From the NCBI RefSeq assembly GCF_009707545.1, contig NZ_WLYK01000013.1, positions 53,630 through 117,629 of the forward strand: a DNA stretch of 64,000 nucleotides. Direction: 5' to 3'. Made by a program: the position numbers and the translations under genes. Origin of the DNA: Nakamurella alba (GTDB taxonomy: Bacteria; Actinomycetota; Actinomycetes; Mycobacteriales; Nakamurellaceae). Each line of letters starts with the position of its first letter. The stretch's first letter is position 1. Of this stretch, positions 45,753 to 54,458 are shown in pieces. The notes beneath the pieces are model-generated. The model ran no database searches and was not told the DNA's origin. It worked only from the letters and a program-made list of their open reading frames with translations.

Positions 45753-48487
45753 GCCTCCTGTCCGGCCGTGACCGGCACCGGGCCGGCGGAGCCGCCGGCG
45801 GGGCGGGCCGTGGACTGCTCGCCGAGATAGGCCCGGATCACCTCGGGGTCGGCCCGGACCTCGTCCGGGGTACCGCTGGCGATCTGCCGGCCGAAGTTCA
45901 GCACGACCACCTTGTCGCACAGCCCCATCACGAAGGCCATGTCGTGCTCGATGACCAGGACACCCAGCCCCCAGGCGTCGGCGAGCCGGCGGACCACCCG
46001 TGCCAGTTCCAGGGTCTCGCCGGAGCTCAGCCCGGCGGCCGGTTCGTCCAGCAGCAGGACGGACGGCTGGGTGGCGATGGCCCGGGCGATCGCCACCAGC
46101 CGGCGACGGCCGTAGGACAGGTCGCTGACCACCGTGTCCAGGCTGTCCACCAGATCCAGCTCGCAGACGGCGGCGACCGCGGCCGGCGAGAGCGGACTGC
46201 GGCTGGGGGCCACCAGGTCCTTGACGTACGACGCGGCGGCGCTGGGATCGGAGGCCACACCGAGGTTCTCGCGCACGGTGCTGCTCTCGAACAGCTCGAG
46301 GGACTGGAAGGACCGGCTGACCCCGGCTCGGGTGCGCCGGTGCACCGGCCAGCCGTTCATCGACTCGCCGTTCAGCGAGACCGACCCCTCCGCGGGCGGC
46401 ACGAAACCCGTCACGGTGTCGATCAGCGTCGTCTTCCCGGCGCCGTTGGGCCCGATCAGACCGACGATCTCGCCCGGCGACACGGTGAGGTCCGCACCGG
46501 CGACAGCGGTGACACCGCCGAACCGGACCACGACGGACTCCACCGCCAGGGTGGCCGGCGGCACGGTGTGCGGGGTCGCAGGCGGCAGTTGCTCCTTCGC
46601 GGTCCGGGCCGGTCGATGCCGCCGGAACCGGGCCTTCACCGAATCGATCAGGTGCAGGTTGGTCCGGATCATGCCGTCCGGGTTCATCAATGCGAACAGC
46701 AGCACCGAGAGCCCGGCGATGCTCATCAGCCAGGCCGGGGAGGCGTCCGGGAAGATCGAGTGGATGACCCAGGATCCGAATCCGCCGTTGACCAGGGTGC
46801 CGCCGGTCGGTGCACCGGCGATGTACCCGACGCCGCCGATGAAGCTGTACCCCACGGCCAGCACCGACTGGATCGGGTCGAACTCGCTGTAGAGGATCGT
46901 CGGGTTGCGGAAGGCAAGGGTGATGCCGCCGACGCCGGCCACCACGGCGGCGACGCAGAACGCGTAGAGCTTGACCCGCACCACGTCGACACCGAGCGCG
47001 GAGGCGGCTCTCTCGTTGGTCCGGACGGCGATCATCCGGCGTCCGGAACTGCCGCGGCGGATGTTCGCCACCACGATCGCGCAGAGCACCAGCATCACCA
47101 GCACGAACACCGCCCAGCGGCGCGGGTACAGGATCGTGTCCAGGTCCAGCCCGAAGAGTGACTGGGGACCGACGGGCGTGCCGTCGTAGCCGCCGGTGAG
47201 GGAGCCGTTCGCGAACACGAGGGCCGAGACGCAGGATCCCAGGCCGAGTGTCACGATGGCCAGGTCGATGCCCCGGGTCCGCAGCGCGGGCAGGGCGAAC
47301 AGACCGCCGACCACCAGCACCGCGGCCAGCCCGGCGAGCACGGCCACCGGGAACGGGAAGCCGGCATCGACCACCAGCCGGCCGGCGACCAGCGCGGCGA
47401 CTCCGCCGAGGGCCACCTGCGCCAGCGACAACTGGCCGGTGTAGCCGAGCAGCAGCACCACCGACAGCAGGACCATGCCCCAGCTCGCGGTCACGCCGAG
47501 TGCGACCACCAGCGACTCCGGGAACACCAGGAGGAACAGCAGGATGCCGACGGCGGTCACCCCCACCACCCAGGGCCAGCTGATCCGGCCGGTGCCCAGC
47601 GTGGGCAGTGTCTGCTTGCCGGTGCTGCGGGCGGGCACGCCCTGACCCCGCACCACCAGGAGCAGCAGGATGACCAGGAACGGCACCGCCTGCATGGCGC
47701 CGGGCACGAAGTCGACGTACCGGGAGACCAGGGACTGCAGGACGCCGATGATCATGGCGCCGCCGAAGGTCCACCAGAAGGACGAGAGCCGGCCGATCAG
47801 GGCGGCGGCGAGCACCGGGATCACCAGCAGCGGCATGGCGTCGACGGTGACCCCGACCAGCGGCGCGATCAGGATGCCGGCGATTCCGGCGACCGCCCAG
47901 CCGACGCCCCAGGTCAGGCCACCGAGCAGGTGCGGGGACCAGCCGAGGGTGGCGGTGGCACGCTGGTTCTCGGCGTTCGCCCGGATCGCCAGCCCGAGCG
48001 CCGACCGGCGGCCGGCCAGCCACAGCACGGTGGTGAGCACGAGCGCGATCACCAGGAGCAGGATCTTGTCCAGGCCGACCGAGACGCCGGCGACGGTGAC
48101 CAGGGTGGTCGGCAGGTCGGAGTCGAGGGTCTTCGGGAACGCCCCCCAGATGAGGAGCGCGACACCCTGCAGCAGCATGAAGATGCCCAGGGTGCTGATC
48201 ACCCGGGCCAGGGCGGAGGCGCGGCCGAGCGGCCGCATGATCACCTGGTAGGTGCCCCAACCCAGCAGGCCGCAGACCCCGACGGTGGCGACCATGGCCA
48301 GTGCGGTCGGAACGCCCCAGTCGACCCGGAGCTGCCAGTAGATGTAGGCGGCGAGCATGGCGACGGCGCCGTGCGCGAAGTTGATCACCCCGGAGCCGCG
48401 GTAGATCAGCAGCATGCCCTGCGCGAGCAGGGTGTAGGCGGTGCCGATGCCGAGGCCCAGCAGCGCGAACTGGATGGCGGTGGTCAT
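45749..48487 (-). CDS. ABC transporter triple fusion LivH-LivM-LivG
   Basis: 912 residues carrying what are usually three proteins. Residues ~1-285 are a LivH permease (QGMLLIYRGSGVINFAHGAVAMLAAYIYW, ALGLAIRANAENQRATATLGWSP). Residues ~300-605 are a LivM permease (YTGQLSLAQVALGGVAALVAG, IRRGSSGRRMIAVRTNERAASALGVDV, NPTILYSEFDPIQSVLAVGYSFIGGVGYIAGAP). From ~650 follows a LivG ATPase (IGPNGAGKTTLIDTVTGF, LSYGRRRLVAIARAIATQPSVLLLDEPAAGLSSGE, VLVIEHDMAFVMGLCDKVVVLNFG). LivM-LivG fusions are known in actinobacteria; fusing LivH as well is unusual. Follows the binding protein by 69 bp. Confidence 0.9.
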   Translation of the reverse strand: MTTAIQFALLGLGIGTAYTLLAQGMLLIYRGSGVINFAHGAVAMLAAYIYWQLRVDWGVPTALAMVATVGVCGLLGWGTYQVIMRPLGRASALARVISTLGIFMLLQGVALLIWGAFPKTLDSDLPTTLVTVAGVSVGLDKILLLVIALVLTTVLWLAGRRSALGLAIRANAENQRATATLGWSPHLLGGLTWGVGWAVAGIAGILIAPLVGVTVDAMPLLVIPVLAAALIGRLSSFWWTFGGAMIIGVLQSLVSRYVDFVPGAMQAVPFLVILLLLVVRGQGVPARSTGKQTLPTLGTGRISWPWVVGVTAVGILLFLLVFPESLVVALGVTASWGMVLLSVVLLLGYTGQLSLAQVALGGVAALVAGRLVVDAGFPFPVAVLAGLAAVLVVGGLFALPALRTRGIDLAIVTLGLGSCVSALVFANGSLTGGYDGTPVGPQSLFGLDLDTILYPRRWAVFVLVMLVLCAIVVANIRRGSSGRRMIAVRTNERAASALGVDVVRVKLYAFCVAAVVAGVGGITLAFRNPTILYSEFDPIQSVLAVGYSFIGGVGYIAGAPTGGTLVNGGFGSWVIHSIFPDASPAWLMSIAGLSVLLFALMNPDGMIRTNLHLIDSVKARFRRHRPARTAKEQLPPATPHTVPPATLAVESVVVRFGGVTAVAGADLTVSPGEIVGLIGPNGAGKTTLIDTVTGFVPPAEGSVSLNGESMNGWPVHRRTRAGVSRSFQSLELFESSTVRENLGVASDPSAAASYVKDLVAPSRSPLSPAAVAAVCELDLVDSLDTVVSDLSYGRRRLVAIARAIATQPSVLLLDEPAAGLSSGETLELARVVRRLADAWGLGVLVIEHDMAFVMGLCDKVVVLNFGRQIASGTPDEVRADPEVIRAYLGEQSTARPAGGSAGPVPVTAGQEA

Positions 48488-48556
48488 GTCACCTTCCCAG
48501 GATCGTTCGGGTGGTCCGGATGTCGGGACCTGTCGGCGGGCGGATGGTGCGGGTCG

Positions 48557-49810
48557 TCACCGGACGCCGGTGAGCGGTTCCTCGATCTCGGGCTGGTCCG
48601 CGTCCACCTGGACGCCGCCCTCGTAGGTCACCACCCGGTAGGTCGAGGACGGCAGTCGCGGGAACGCGCCGAGTGCGGCCGTGCCGAGCTCGGCCGGGCT
48701 CCAGGTCAGCAGACCGGCGACGTCCACGTCCTTGGCGGACTTCAACGCCGCGCTCATCGACTCGGCGGTGACCGGGCCGGTGATGGTCTTCGCGACGGCC
48801 GCCGCCGCCTGGAAGGCCAGCCAGGTGTTCAGGCCGGCGGCCCGGCGCAGTCCCGGGTCGCCGTCGGCAACACCGGTGGCCGTCAGCTGCTCGTTCCACT
48901 GTTTCACCGCGGCGTCCTGGTCGTCGTGGATGCCGGGCAACGGGCTGAGCACCCAGATCCCGTCGGCCGCCTCGCCGATCGCCTGCGCCTCGGCCTCGCC
49001 GAAGGAGAACACCGTGCCCGCCAGCTGCACGTCCAGCGCCATCCCCTTGACCGCTTTGTACATGCCCTGCAGACCGGTCGGTCCGAGCATCACCAGCGCG
49101 GAGTCGACGCCGAGATCCTTGAGCTGCTGGGCGTACGGCGCGTAGTCGGTGACCCCCTGCGCCGGGATCTTGACCTCCCCCGCGGTCGGCATCCCGGACA
49201 CGGCGATCGCCTTGTTCACGATCTCGACCTGTGCGGCGGTCGCGGCGAAGTCCAGTGCCACCACCGCCATCTTCTTCTTCCCCGCAGCTTTGAACGCGTA
49301 GGGCGCCGCGGTGAAGGCGCCGTAGTTGCCTTCGTGCAGCGGATAGGACACCGGATTCTCGTAGTCGATGGCGCCGCCGGCCGGCAGGTTCCCGATGTTC
49401 GGGATCCCGGCGGCCTCGAGGATCGGCATGCTCTGGCTGGAGTAGATGTCCACCTCGCCGACAACCGCTGCCACGCCCTCGGTCTGGGCCTTGCGCGCGC
49501 AAGCCGCGGCCTGGTTCGCGTCACCCTGGGTGTTGCAGAACTGGTAGCTGATCTGCTTGCCGTTGATACCCCCGGCCTTGTTGATCGCCTCGACGGCGGC
49601 CTTGGCCCCGGCGTCCACGTCCGGGTAGTTCGTCAGGGCCGAGCCCACCGCGGCGATCGACATGAACTTCACCGTGTCACCGGAAGCTGCTGCACCACCG
49701 GACGTCCCACCGGCGGAGTTCTCCTGGCCGCAGGCGGCCAGCGAGCCGGCCAGCACCACTGCGACGGCACCTCGCACGGCGGAACGGCGGAGAGCCGCGG
49801 ATCCGAGCAT
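48557..49810 (-). CDS. ABC substrate-binding lipoprotein 1 (HAAT/LivK family)
   Basis: 417 residues. Signal peptide RSAVRGAVAVVLAGSLAACG with lipobox Cys at ~27, then a Gly/Ser linker and a type I periplasmic-binding fold: GSALTNYPDVDAGAKAAVEAINKAGGINGKQISYQFCNTQGDANQAAACARK, VGEVDIYSSQSMPILEAAGIPNIGNLP. A Cys pair (FCNT ... AACAR) may form a disulfide. Captures the pathway substrate outside the cell. AGGAG stands before ATG 49810. Directly after operator F; first gene of a seven-gene operon. Paralogue of the protein at 57876-59120. Confidence 0.88.
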   Translation of the reverse strand: MLGSAALRRSAVRGAVAVVLAGSLAACGQENSAGGTSGGAAASGDTVKFMSIAAVGSALTNYPDVDAGAKAAVEAINKAGGINGKQISYQFCNTQGDANQAAACARKAQTEGVAAVVGEVDIYSSQSMPILEAAGIPNIGNLPAGGAIDYENPVSYPLHEGNYGAFTAAPYAFKAAGKKKMAVVALDFAATAAQVEIVNKAIAVSGMPTAGEVKIPAQGVTDYAPYAQQLKDLGVDSALVMLGPTGLQGMYKAVKGMALDVQLAGTVFSFGEAEAQAIGEAADGIWVLSPLPGIHDDQDAAVKQWNEQLTATGVADGDPGLRRAAGLNTWLAFQAAAAVAKTITGPVTAESMSAALKSAKDVDVAGLLTWSPAELGTAALGAFPRLPSSTYRVVTYEGGVQVDADQPEIEEPLTGVR

Positions 49811-49823
49811 CGTTGCTCCTTCT

Positions 49824-49875
49824 CCAAACAATTGTTTGTTTTCTCATGGTGACACACCGGCATGCTGTGCCACAA
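49824..49875 (-). promoter_or_regulatory. Promoter with island operator F
   Basis: Minus strand: -35 TTGTGG (49875-49870), 18-nt spacer, -10 CACCAT (49851-49846), then operator GAAAACAA-ACAA-TTGTTTGG (49843-49824) two bases further on. It ends 13 nt before the SBP1 start codon. Confidence 0.78.
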
Positions 49876-49969
49876 GACACTTCGGTCAACTACTGCGCGT
49901 GCCCCGGACCCGACGGGCCGGGAGCCGGCCGCCCGGCGTGAGCGGCCGGCACCCGGCCCGTTGCCGGAC

Positions 49970-50566
49970 TCAGCCGGAGGTGCTGCGGCGCGGATCGACC
50001 ACCAGCGGGCGGTCGTAGGAGGGGTCGGACCGGTCCCGGGCCGGCTGCGGCCCGGTCCGCATCGCCTCGATCACCTGCGGCGCCAGGCCTTTCACCGCGG
50101 TCATCGCGCTCTGGTCGAGGTGCTCGGGGACGGCGTCGAGCTGCGCCCAGTCCCGCAGGCACACCCGGGCGGCGATCGCCCACCGACCGTCGCGCTTCTC
50201 GAAGCGGTCCATGTAGCGGCCGCCACCCATGGTCAGCGGCTTGCCCTCCCGGTTCAGCCCGACGAACATGTAGTACGACTCGGTGTGTGCGACGTCGCCG
50301 TCGAGGTCGATCGAGATGTTGAAGATGGCGTGCTGGTGCGAGACATGGGTCGTCGTGTGCATCCCGATGGCCCAGTCGGCGAACGCCTCGGCGGTCCCGA
50401 TGAAGACACCGTGGTCGTCGATCGCGTCCGGGTGGTACACCGACAGCAGGAGATCCCGGTCCAGCCGGTCGACGCCCCGGGAGTACCGCATGAGCACGTC
50501 GCGGATGGCCGACCGGTCCTGCAGGTCGGCGACGATCGCGTCCAGTTCCTCGAGAGTCCTTGCCAT
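49970..50566 (-). CDS. SnoaL/NTF2-like protein
   Basis: 198 residues. LEELDAIVADLQDRSAIRDVLMRYSRGVDRLDRDLLLSVYHPDAIDDHGVFIGTAEAFADWAIGMH is the standard start of SnoaL-like polyketide-cyclase/dehydratase or ring-hydroxylating-beta-like NTF2 folds. It continues with THVSHQHAIFNISIDLDGDVAHTESYYMFVG and RYMDRFEKRDGRWAIAARVCLRDW. Such proteins catalyse isomerisation, hydration or aldol chemistry, or simply bind ligands. Last gene of operator G's operon, 7 bp after the acyl-CoA synthetase. Confidence 0.75.
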   Translation of the reverse strand: MARTLEELDAIVADLQDRSAIRDVLMRYSRGVDRLDRDLLLSVYHPDAIDDHGVFIGTAEAFADWAIGMHTTTHVSHQHAIFNISIDLDGDVAHTESYYMFVGLNREGKPLTMGGGRYMDRFEKRDGRWAIAARVCLRDWAQLDAVPEHLDQSAMTAVKGLAPQVIEAMRTGPQPARDRSDPSYDRPLVVDPRRSTSG

Positions 50567-50573
50567 GACCGGT

Positions 50574-52160
50574 CTACCCGGCCGCCGGTGCGGCCACGCC
50601 GCCACCGATCCTGCGGCCTGAGCCTTCCCAGTACTTCTCCCGGAGCTCGCGGCGCTGCACCTTGCCGTAGCCGGACAGCGGCAGCTCGTCCATGAACTCC
50701 ACGCTCTTGGGCTTCTTGTAACCGGCCAGGTGCGCGGCGCAGTGCTCGATGATCTCGCGCTCGGTGAAGGTGCGGCCGCGCTCGGGCATCACCACGGCGT
50801 GCACCGCCTCACCCCAGTAGTCGTGCGGGATACCCAACACGACACAGTTGGCCACACCCGGGATCTGGGTGATGACCTCCTCGACCTCACGCGGGTAGAC
50901 GTTGTTGCCGCCGGAGATGATGACGTCCTTGGCACGGTCCAGCAGGAAGAGGTAGCCCTTCTCGTCGAACATGCCGATGTCGCCGGTGTGCAGCCAGCCG
51001 CCGCGCATGGTCTCGGCGGTGGCCTCCGGGTTGTTCCAGTAGCCGAGCATGACCATGTCGCCGCGGGCCACGATCTCGCCGACCTGGCCGGGCGGCAAGA
51101 GGTTGTCGTCGGCATCGACGATCCGCGCCTCCACATCGGTGCGGGTGATACCCGCCGAGCCGACCCGTGCATCGCCGGCGGCCAGCAGCTCGGCATGCTG
51201 CCGTGCCGACAACCAGGAGATGGTGATCGGCGCCTCGCCCTGGCCGTAGATCTGGACGAACACCGGCCCGAAGGTCTCGATCGCCTGCTTGAGCTGCTCC
51301 ACGTAGATCGGCGCGCCGCCGTACAGCACCGCCCGGAGCGAGGACAGGTCGTAGCTGCCCGGCACGAACTCGTCCAGCATCGCGATGATCTGGGTGGGCG
51401 CGACGAACGCGATGTGCCCCACCCGCAGTCGCTCGATTTCGGCGAACAGCGCGTTCGGGCTGAAGCTGCCGGCCGGCATGATCGCATTGGTCGCACCCCG
51501 GGCGATGGCCGGCATCGCCACGATCCCGCTGCCGTGCGACATCGGTGCCGCGTGCAGCACTACCTCCCCGGGCTCGATCGGGTGCACGTCGGCGAGGTAG
51601 TTCATCAGCACCGCGGTGGCGGTGCGGTGCGACCAGGTCGCACCCTTCGGCCGTCCGGTGGTGCCGGAGGTGTAGAACAGCCAGCACGGATCGGTCGGCG
51701 CGACATCTATGACGGTGGAGAGCTTCTCGATGCCGGTGGCCAGGTCCTCGAACAGCAGGTGGCCCTCCGCCGGTGCCAGTCCGACCCACCACTCGACGCC
51801 CGGGAAGGCATCGCGGTGCGCCGCCAGACCCTCCGCGAAGTCCGGGTCGTAGACCAGCACGCGGGCGCCGGAGTTCTCCGCGATGTAAGCGATCTCGCGG
51901 GGATGCAGCCGCGCGTTGACCGGCACCACGACCAGGCCGGCGGCGAAGCAGGCGTAGATGGTCTCCAGGATCCGTGGGCTGTTCTGGAGGACGAAGGCGA
52001 CCCGGTCCCCGGGTGCCAGGCCCAGAGCCCGGAGGCCGCCGCCGACCCGCAGCACCCGGTCCAGGAACTCGGTGTAGGTGCGCTGCTCGGCACCGTGGAT
52101 GTAGGCGGGGTTCTCACCCCACTGGCGGGCCGACTTCTCGAGGAAGGACGCGACGTTCAT
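50574..52160 (-). CDS. Acyl-CoA synthetase (FadD-like)
   Basis: 528 residues, ANL family. CWLFYTSGTTGRPKGATWSHR is the P-loop motif; FVQIYGQGEAPITISWLS corresponds to A5, with G-Q-G-E-A where Y-G-x-T-E is usual; GWLHTGDIGMFDEKGYLFLLDRAKDVIISGGNNVYPREVEEVI holds the ATP-binding Asp and hinge. The catalytic Lys is in ELPLSGYGKVQRRELR. Activates a carboxylic acid released by ring cleavage to its CoA ester. Between the DUF35 and SnoaL-like genes in the operator G operon. Confidence 0.88.
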   Translation of the reverse strand: MNVASFLEKSARQWGENPAYIHGAEQRTYTEFLDRVLRVGGGLRALGLAPGDRVAFVLQNSPRILETIYACFAAGLVVVPVNARLHPREIAYIAENSGARVLVYDPDFAEGLAAHRDAFPGVEWWVGLAPAEGHLLFEDLATGIEKLSTVIDVAPTDPCWLFYTSGTTGRPKGATWSHRTATAVLMNYLADVHPIEPGEVVLHAAPMSHGSGIVAMPAIARGATNAIMPAGSFSPNALFAEIERLRVGHIAFVAPTQIIAMLDEFVPGSYDLSSLRAVLYGGAPIYVEQLKQAIETFGPVFVQIYGQGEAPITISWLSARQHAELLAAGDARVGSAGITRTDVEARIVDADDNLLPPGQVGEIVARGDMVMLGYWNNPEATAETMRGGWLHTGDIGMFDEKGYLFLLDRAKDVIISGGNNVYPREVEEVITQIPGVANCVVLGIPHDYWGEAVHAVVMPERGRTFTEREIIEHCAAHLAGYKKPKSVEFMDELPLSGYGKVQRRELREKYWEGSGRRIGGGVAAPAAG

Positions 52161-52169
52161 CCGCGGCCG

Positions 52170-52562
52170 TCAGCTCGCCCGCCGACGGAACCAGGCGATC
52201 GGCCGGTCGTCGTCGGGCGTCGGGACGTACTCGAGCAGGTCGTCGCAGCGGAAACCGGACCAGTCGCCGTCCTCGTCGGCGATCAGCCGGCCGAGCAGCT
52301 GCACGCCCTCGTCCAGCTTCACCACGGCGAGCGCGTAGGGCAGGTCGTCCTCGAACCCGATCGGGGCACCGATCCGGGAGACCGTGAACGAGTGCAGTAC
52401 CCCGTGGCCGCCGGCGGGCTGCCACTCCCACTGCTCGCTCTGGCAGTTCGTGCACGCGTACTTCGGGTAGAGCGTGAGAGTGCCGCAGTCCGGGCACTTC
52501 TGGATCAGCAGTTCGCCGCGGCGCAGCCCGTCGCGGTACTCGTCGGTGAGGATGTCGGCCAT
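52170..52562 (-). CDS. DUF35 OB-fold protein with zinc ribbon
   Basis: 130 residues. The N-terminal helix (YRDGLRRGELLIQ) leads to a rubredoxin-like zinc ribbon with Cys23, Cys26, Cys37 and Cys40, then an OB fold (GHGVLHSFTVSRIG, LPYALAVVKLDEGVQLLGRL). DUF35 proteins pair with thiolase-like partners, as in the Ltp2-ChsH2 steroid side-chain aldolase and archaeal HMG-CoA synthase/thiolase complexes, contacting CoA. Its first base is the last base of the thiolase-like gene, so the two are surely made together. Confidence 0.87.
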   Translation of the reverse strand: MADILTDEYRDGLRRGELLIQKCPDCGTLTLYPKYACTNCQSEQWEWQPAGGHGVLHSFTVSRIGAPIGFEDDLPYALAVVKLDEGVQLLGRLIADEDGDWSGFRCDDLLEYVPTPDDDRPIAWFRRRAS

Positions 52563-53806
52563 CAGCGGGTCGCCGCCTTCTCCAGCAGCAGCACCTGCGA
52601 GTCCATGTAGCTCCCTCCGGAACCGCCGACGATGCAGCGGTCCACCTTCTCGATCTGTCGTTCGGATTCCGCTCGGCCGAGCATCTGCCGGATCCCCTCC
52701 GCCAGCAGGGCGGTGCCGCCGCCGACACCTGTGTGTCCGGCGGAGAGCAGGCCACCGTTGGTGTTCAGCGGGAACTCACCGCCCGGACCGGTGGACTGCA
52801 GGATCCACCGCGCACCCTCGCCCGGCTTGCACAGGCCCATGCCCTCCGCCGCGATCGCGGTGACAGCCGCGTAGCTGTCGTAGATCTCGCCGAAGTCGGC
52901 GTCCTCCGGCCCCCATCCCGACTGCTCGTAGGCACGCTCGGCCGCGATCTTCCAGCCGAGCACCGAGAGCTCGGTCTCCTGGCCGATGCTGTAGTGGCTC
53001 ACGCACCCGCCGGACCCGGCGATCCGCACGCCCGGGATGCCACGCCGTTTCGCCTCGCCCGCGGTGGTCATCACGAACCCGACACCGCCGTCGGCGAGCG
53101 GCGGGCACTCGAGGGCGCGGAGCGGGTCGGAGATCATCTTGGAGGCGAGCACCTGCTCGACGGTGAGCGGCTTGTGGCCGAACATGGCATTCGGGTTGAG
53201 CTGCGCCCACTTGCGCAGGGACACGCAGACCCCGGCCATGTCCTCCGGGCTCGAGCCGGAGTCGACCATGTAGCGCTGCTGGATCAGCGCGCCGATCGCG
53301 TTGAAGTGCAGGCCCACCGGGCGTTCCCATTGCTTCGGGATGCCGTTCCAGCTCAGCATGGTGATCATCTGTGCCAGGTCCGCCGAGCCCCAGAGCTCGG
53401 CCTGCAACACCAGCACGTTCTTCGCGTGACCGGCGCTGAGCAGGCCGGAGGCCACCCGCACCGCGTTGTCCGAGGTCGACCCCCCGGAGTGGACCATGAA
53501 GTTCGCCTTGGCGTGCTTGTTGAGACCCAGCTCCTCCACCATGCGGGAGAAGATCAGGTCGGCCTGCTCGTCGAAGGAGTGCAGGTTCGGGATCAGCAGC
53601 ACGGTGTCGATGTCGGCCGGCTTCATCCCCGCGTCCTTCAGTGCGCGGACCCCCACCTGGGTGAGGGCCTGCACGTGGGTGCGGTCGGGGAACTTGCCCG
53701 ACTTGATCTCGCCGACGCCGACGAACACCGGATCATTGTCGGCGCCGGGCACGATGTGCAACGCCGTGCCGGTGGTCGGGGGCGGGGCTGGGACTGATGG
53801 GGTCAC
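52562..53806 (-). CDS. Thiolase-like lipid-transfer protein lacking the catalytic Cys (Ltp2-like)
   Basis: 414 residues. Thiolase fold with DPVFVGVGEIKSGKFPDRTHVQALTQVGVRALKDAGMKPADIDTVLL and the C-terminal NTNGGLLSAGHTGVGGGTALLAEGI (catalytic His kept). The loop that should carry the nucleophilic Cys reads NFMVHSGGSTSDNAVRVA: no cysteine. Together with the adjacent DUF35 gene this resembles the Ltp2-type retro-aldolases that cleave branched acyl-CoA side chains, though a non-catalytic or thioester-transfer role is possible. GTG 53806 chosen for GGAGGA 9 nt upstream. First gene under operator G. Confidence 0.8.
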   Translation of the reverse strand: MTPSVPAPPPTTGTALHIVPGADNDPVFVGVGEIKSGKFPDRTHVQALTQVGVRALKDAGMKPADIDTVLLIPNLHSFDEQADLIFSRMVEELGLNKHAKANFMVHSGGSTSDNAVRVASGLLSAGHAKNVLVLQAELWGSADLAQMITMLSWNGIPKQWERPVGLHFNAIGALIQQRYMVDSGSSPEDMAGVCVSLRKWAQLNPNAMFGHKPLTVEQVLASKMISDPLRALECPPLADGGVGFVMTTAGEAKRRGIPGVRIAGSGGCVSHYSIGQETELSVLGWKIAAERAYEQSGWGPEDADFGEIYDSYAAVTAIAAEGMGLCKPGEGARWILQSTGPGGEFPLNTNGGLLSAGHTGVGGGTALLAEGIRQMLGRAESERQIEKVDRCIVGGSGGSYMDSQVLLLEKAATR

Positions 53807-54028
53807 GGGCGGACTTCCTCCGAACGACAACGGGACTGGACGAACGATCGCACCGGGGTGCGGGAACTGTGAGAGGCGGGACCGCCACGCCGGGGTGGCG
53901 GGTGGTCGGGTGCTGCGGCAGATGGCGGTGGATGACCGGCGGCGCCGGGGTGGTCCCGCGGCGACGCAGCACCGGGGGACGATCGGGCCCGGGCTCGCGC
54001 CCGGCGTCCTGCACTCATCTTCGAGCCT

Positions 54029-54077
54029 CCGAACAAGTATTTGTTTTGATACTCGGGGCAGGTGGATGGGCTGTCAA
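54029..54077 (-). promoter_or_regulatory. Promoter with island operator G
   Basis: Minus strand: consensus -35 TTGACA (54077-54072), 17-nt spacer, -10 GAGTAT (54054-54049), then the operator (plus-strand CCGAACAA-GTAT-TTGTTTTG, 54029-54048) directly abutting the -10. Confidence 0.9.
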
Positions 54078-54364
54078 GGCCGAACCCGTGCGCACCTTCC
54101 CACAAGGCTGCCGGACAGCAGGTGACGACGCCTCGCCGACGGCCTTGCGACGACCCCTCCGGCCGGCCACCCACCGGCCCCACCTGCTGCGGCACGGTTG
54201 GTACCACCGTGGCAGCCGCGACCCGAGCTGCAGCCCGCCGACAGTCGGAGTGACGCCCGTCACCCAGCTCCCCGACGACCGCCGCTCGGCGGTGCCCTGC
54301 GAGATGTTCTGCACAGCAGTTCCTCTCGACACAGGTGCCGACTCCCGCATCACAGGACCGCTCT

Positions 54365-54384
54365 CCGAACTACCATTTGTTTCC
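54365..54384 (+). promoter_or_regulatory. Island operator H (flavin-gene promoter)
   Basis: CCGAACTA-CCAT-TTGTTTCC, a degenerate copy preceded by CTCT as in operators B and D. A weak promoter TGCCGA (54336-54341), N17, CGCTCT (54359-54364) would place it exactly like the others. The gene start is 75 nt downstream. Confidence 0.68.
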
Positions 54385-54458
54385 GGCAGGCCTTACCATC
54401 GAGGTCGACCTGCCGCCGTGCGCCGGGTCGCTGTGTTCTGGACGAGGAGGTTCGGGTC

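Larger units (their letters stand above)
53807..54458. other. Divergent regulatory region, 652 bp
   Basis: No credible gene. It carries island operators G (for the leftward operon) and H (for the rightward flavin gene), about 320 bp apart. I see nothing definite between them. Confidence 0.6.
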
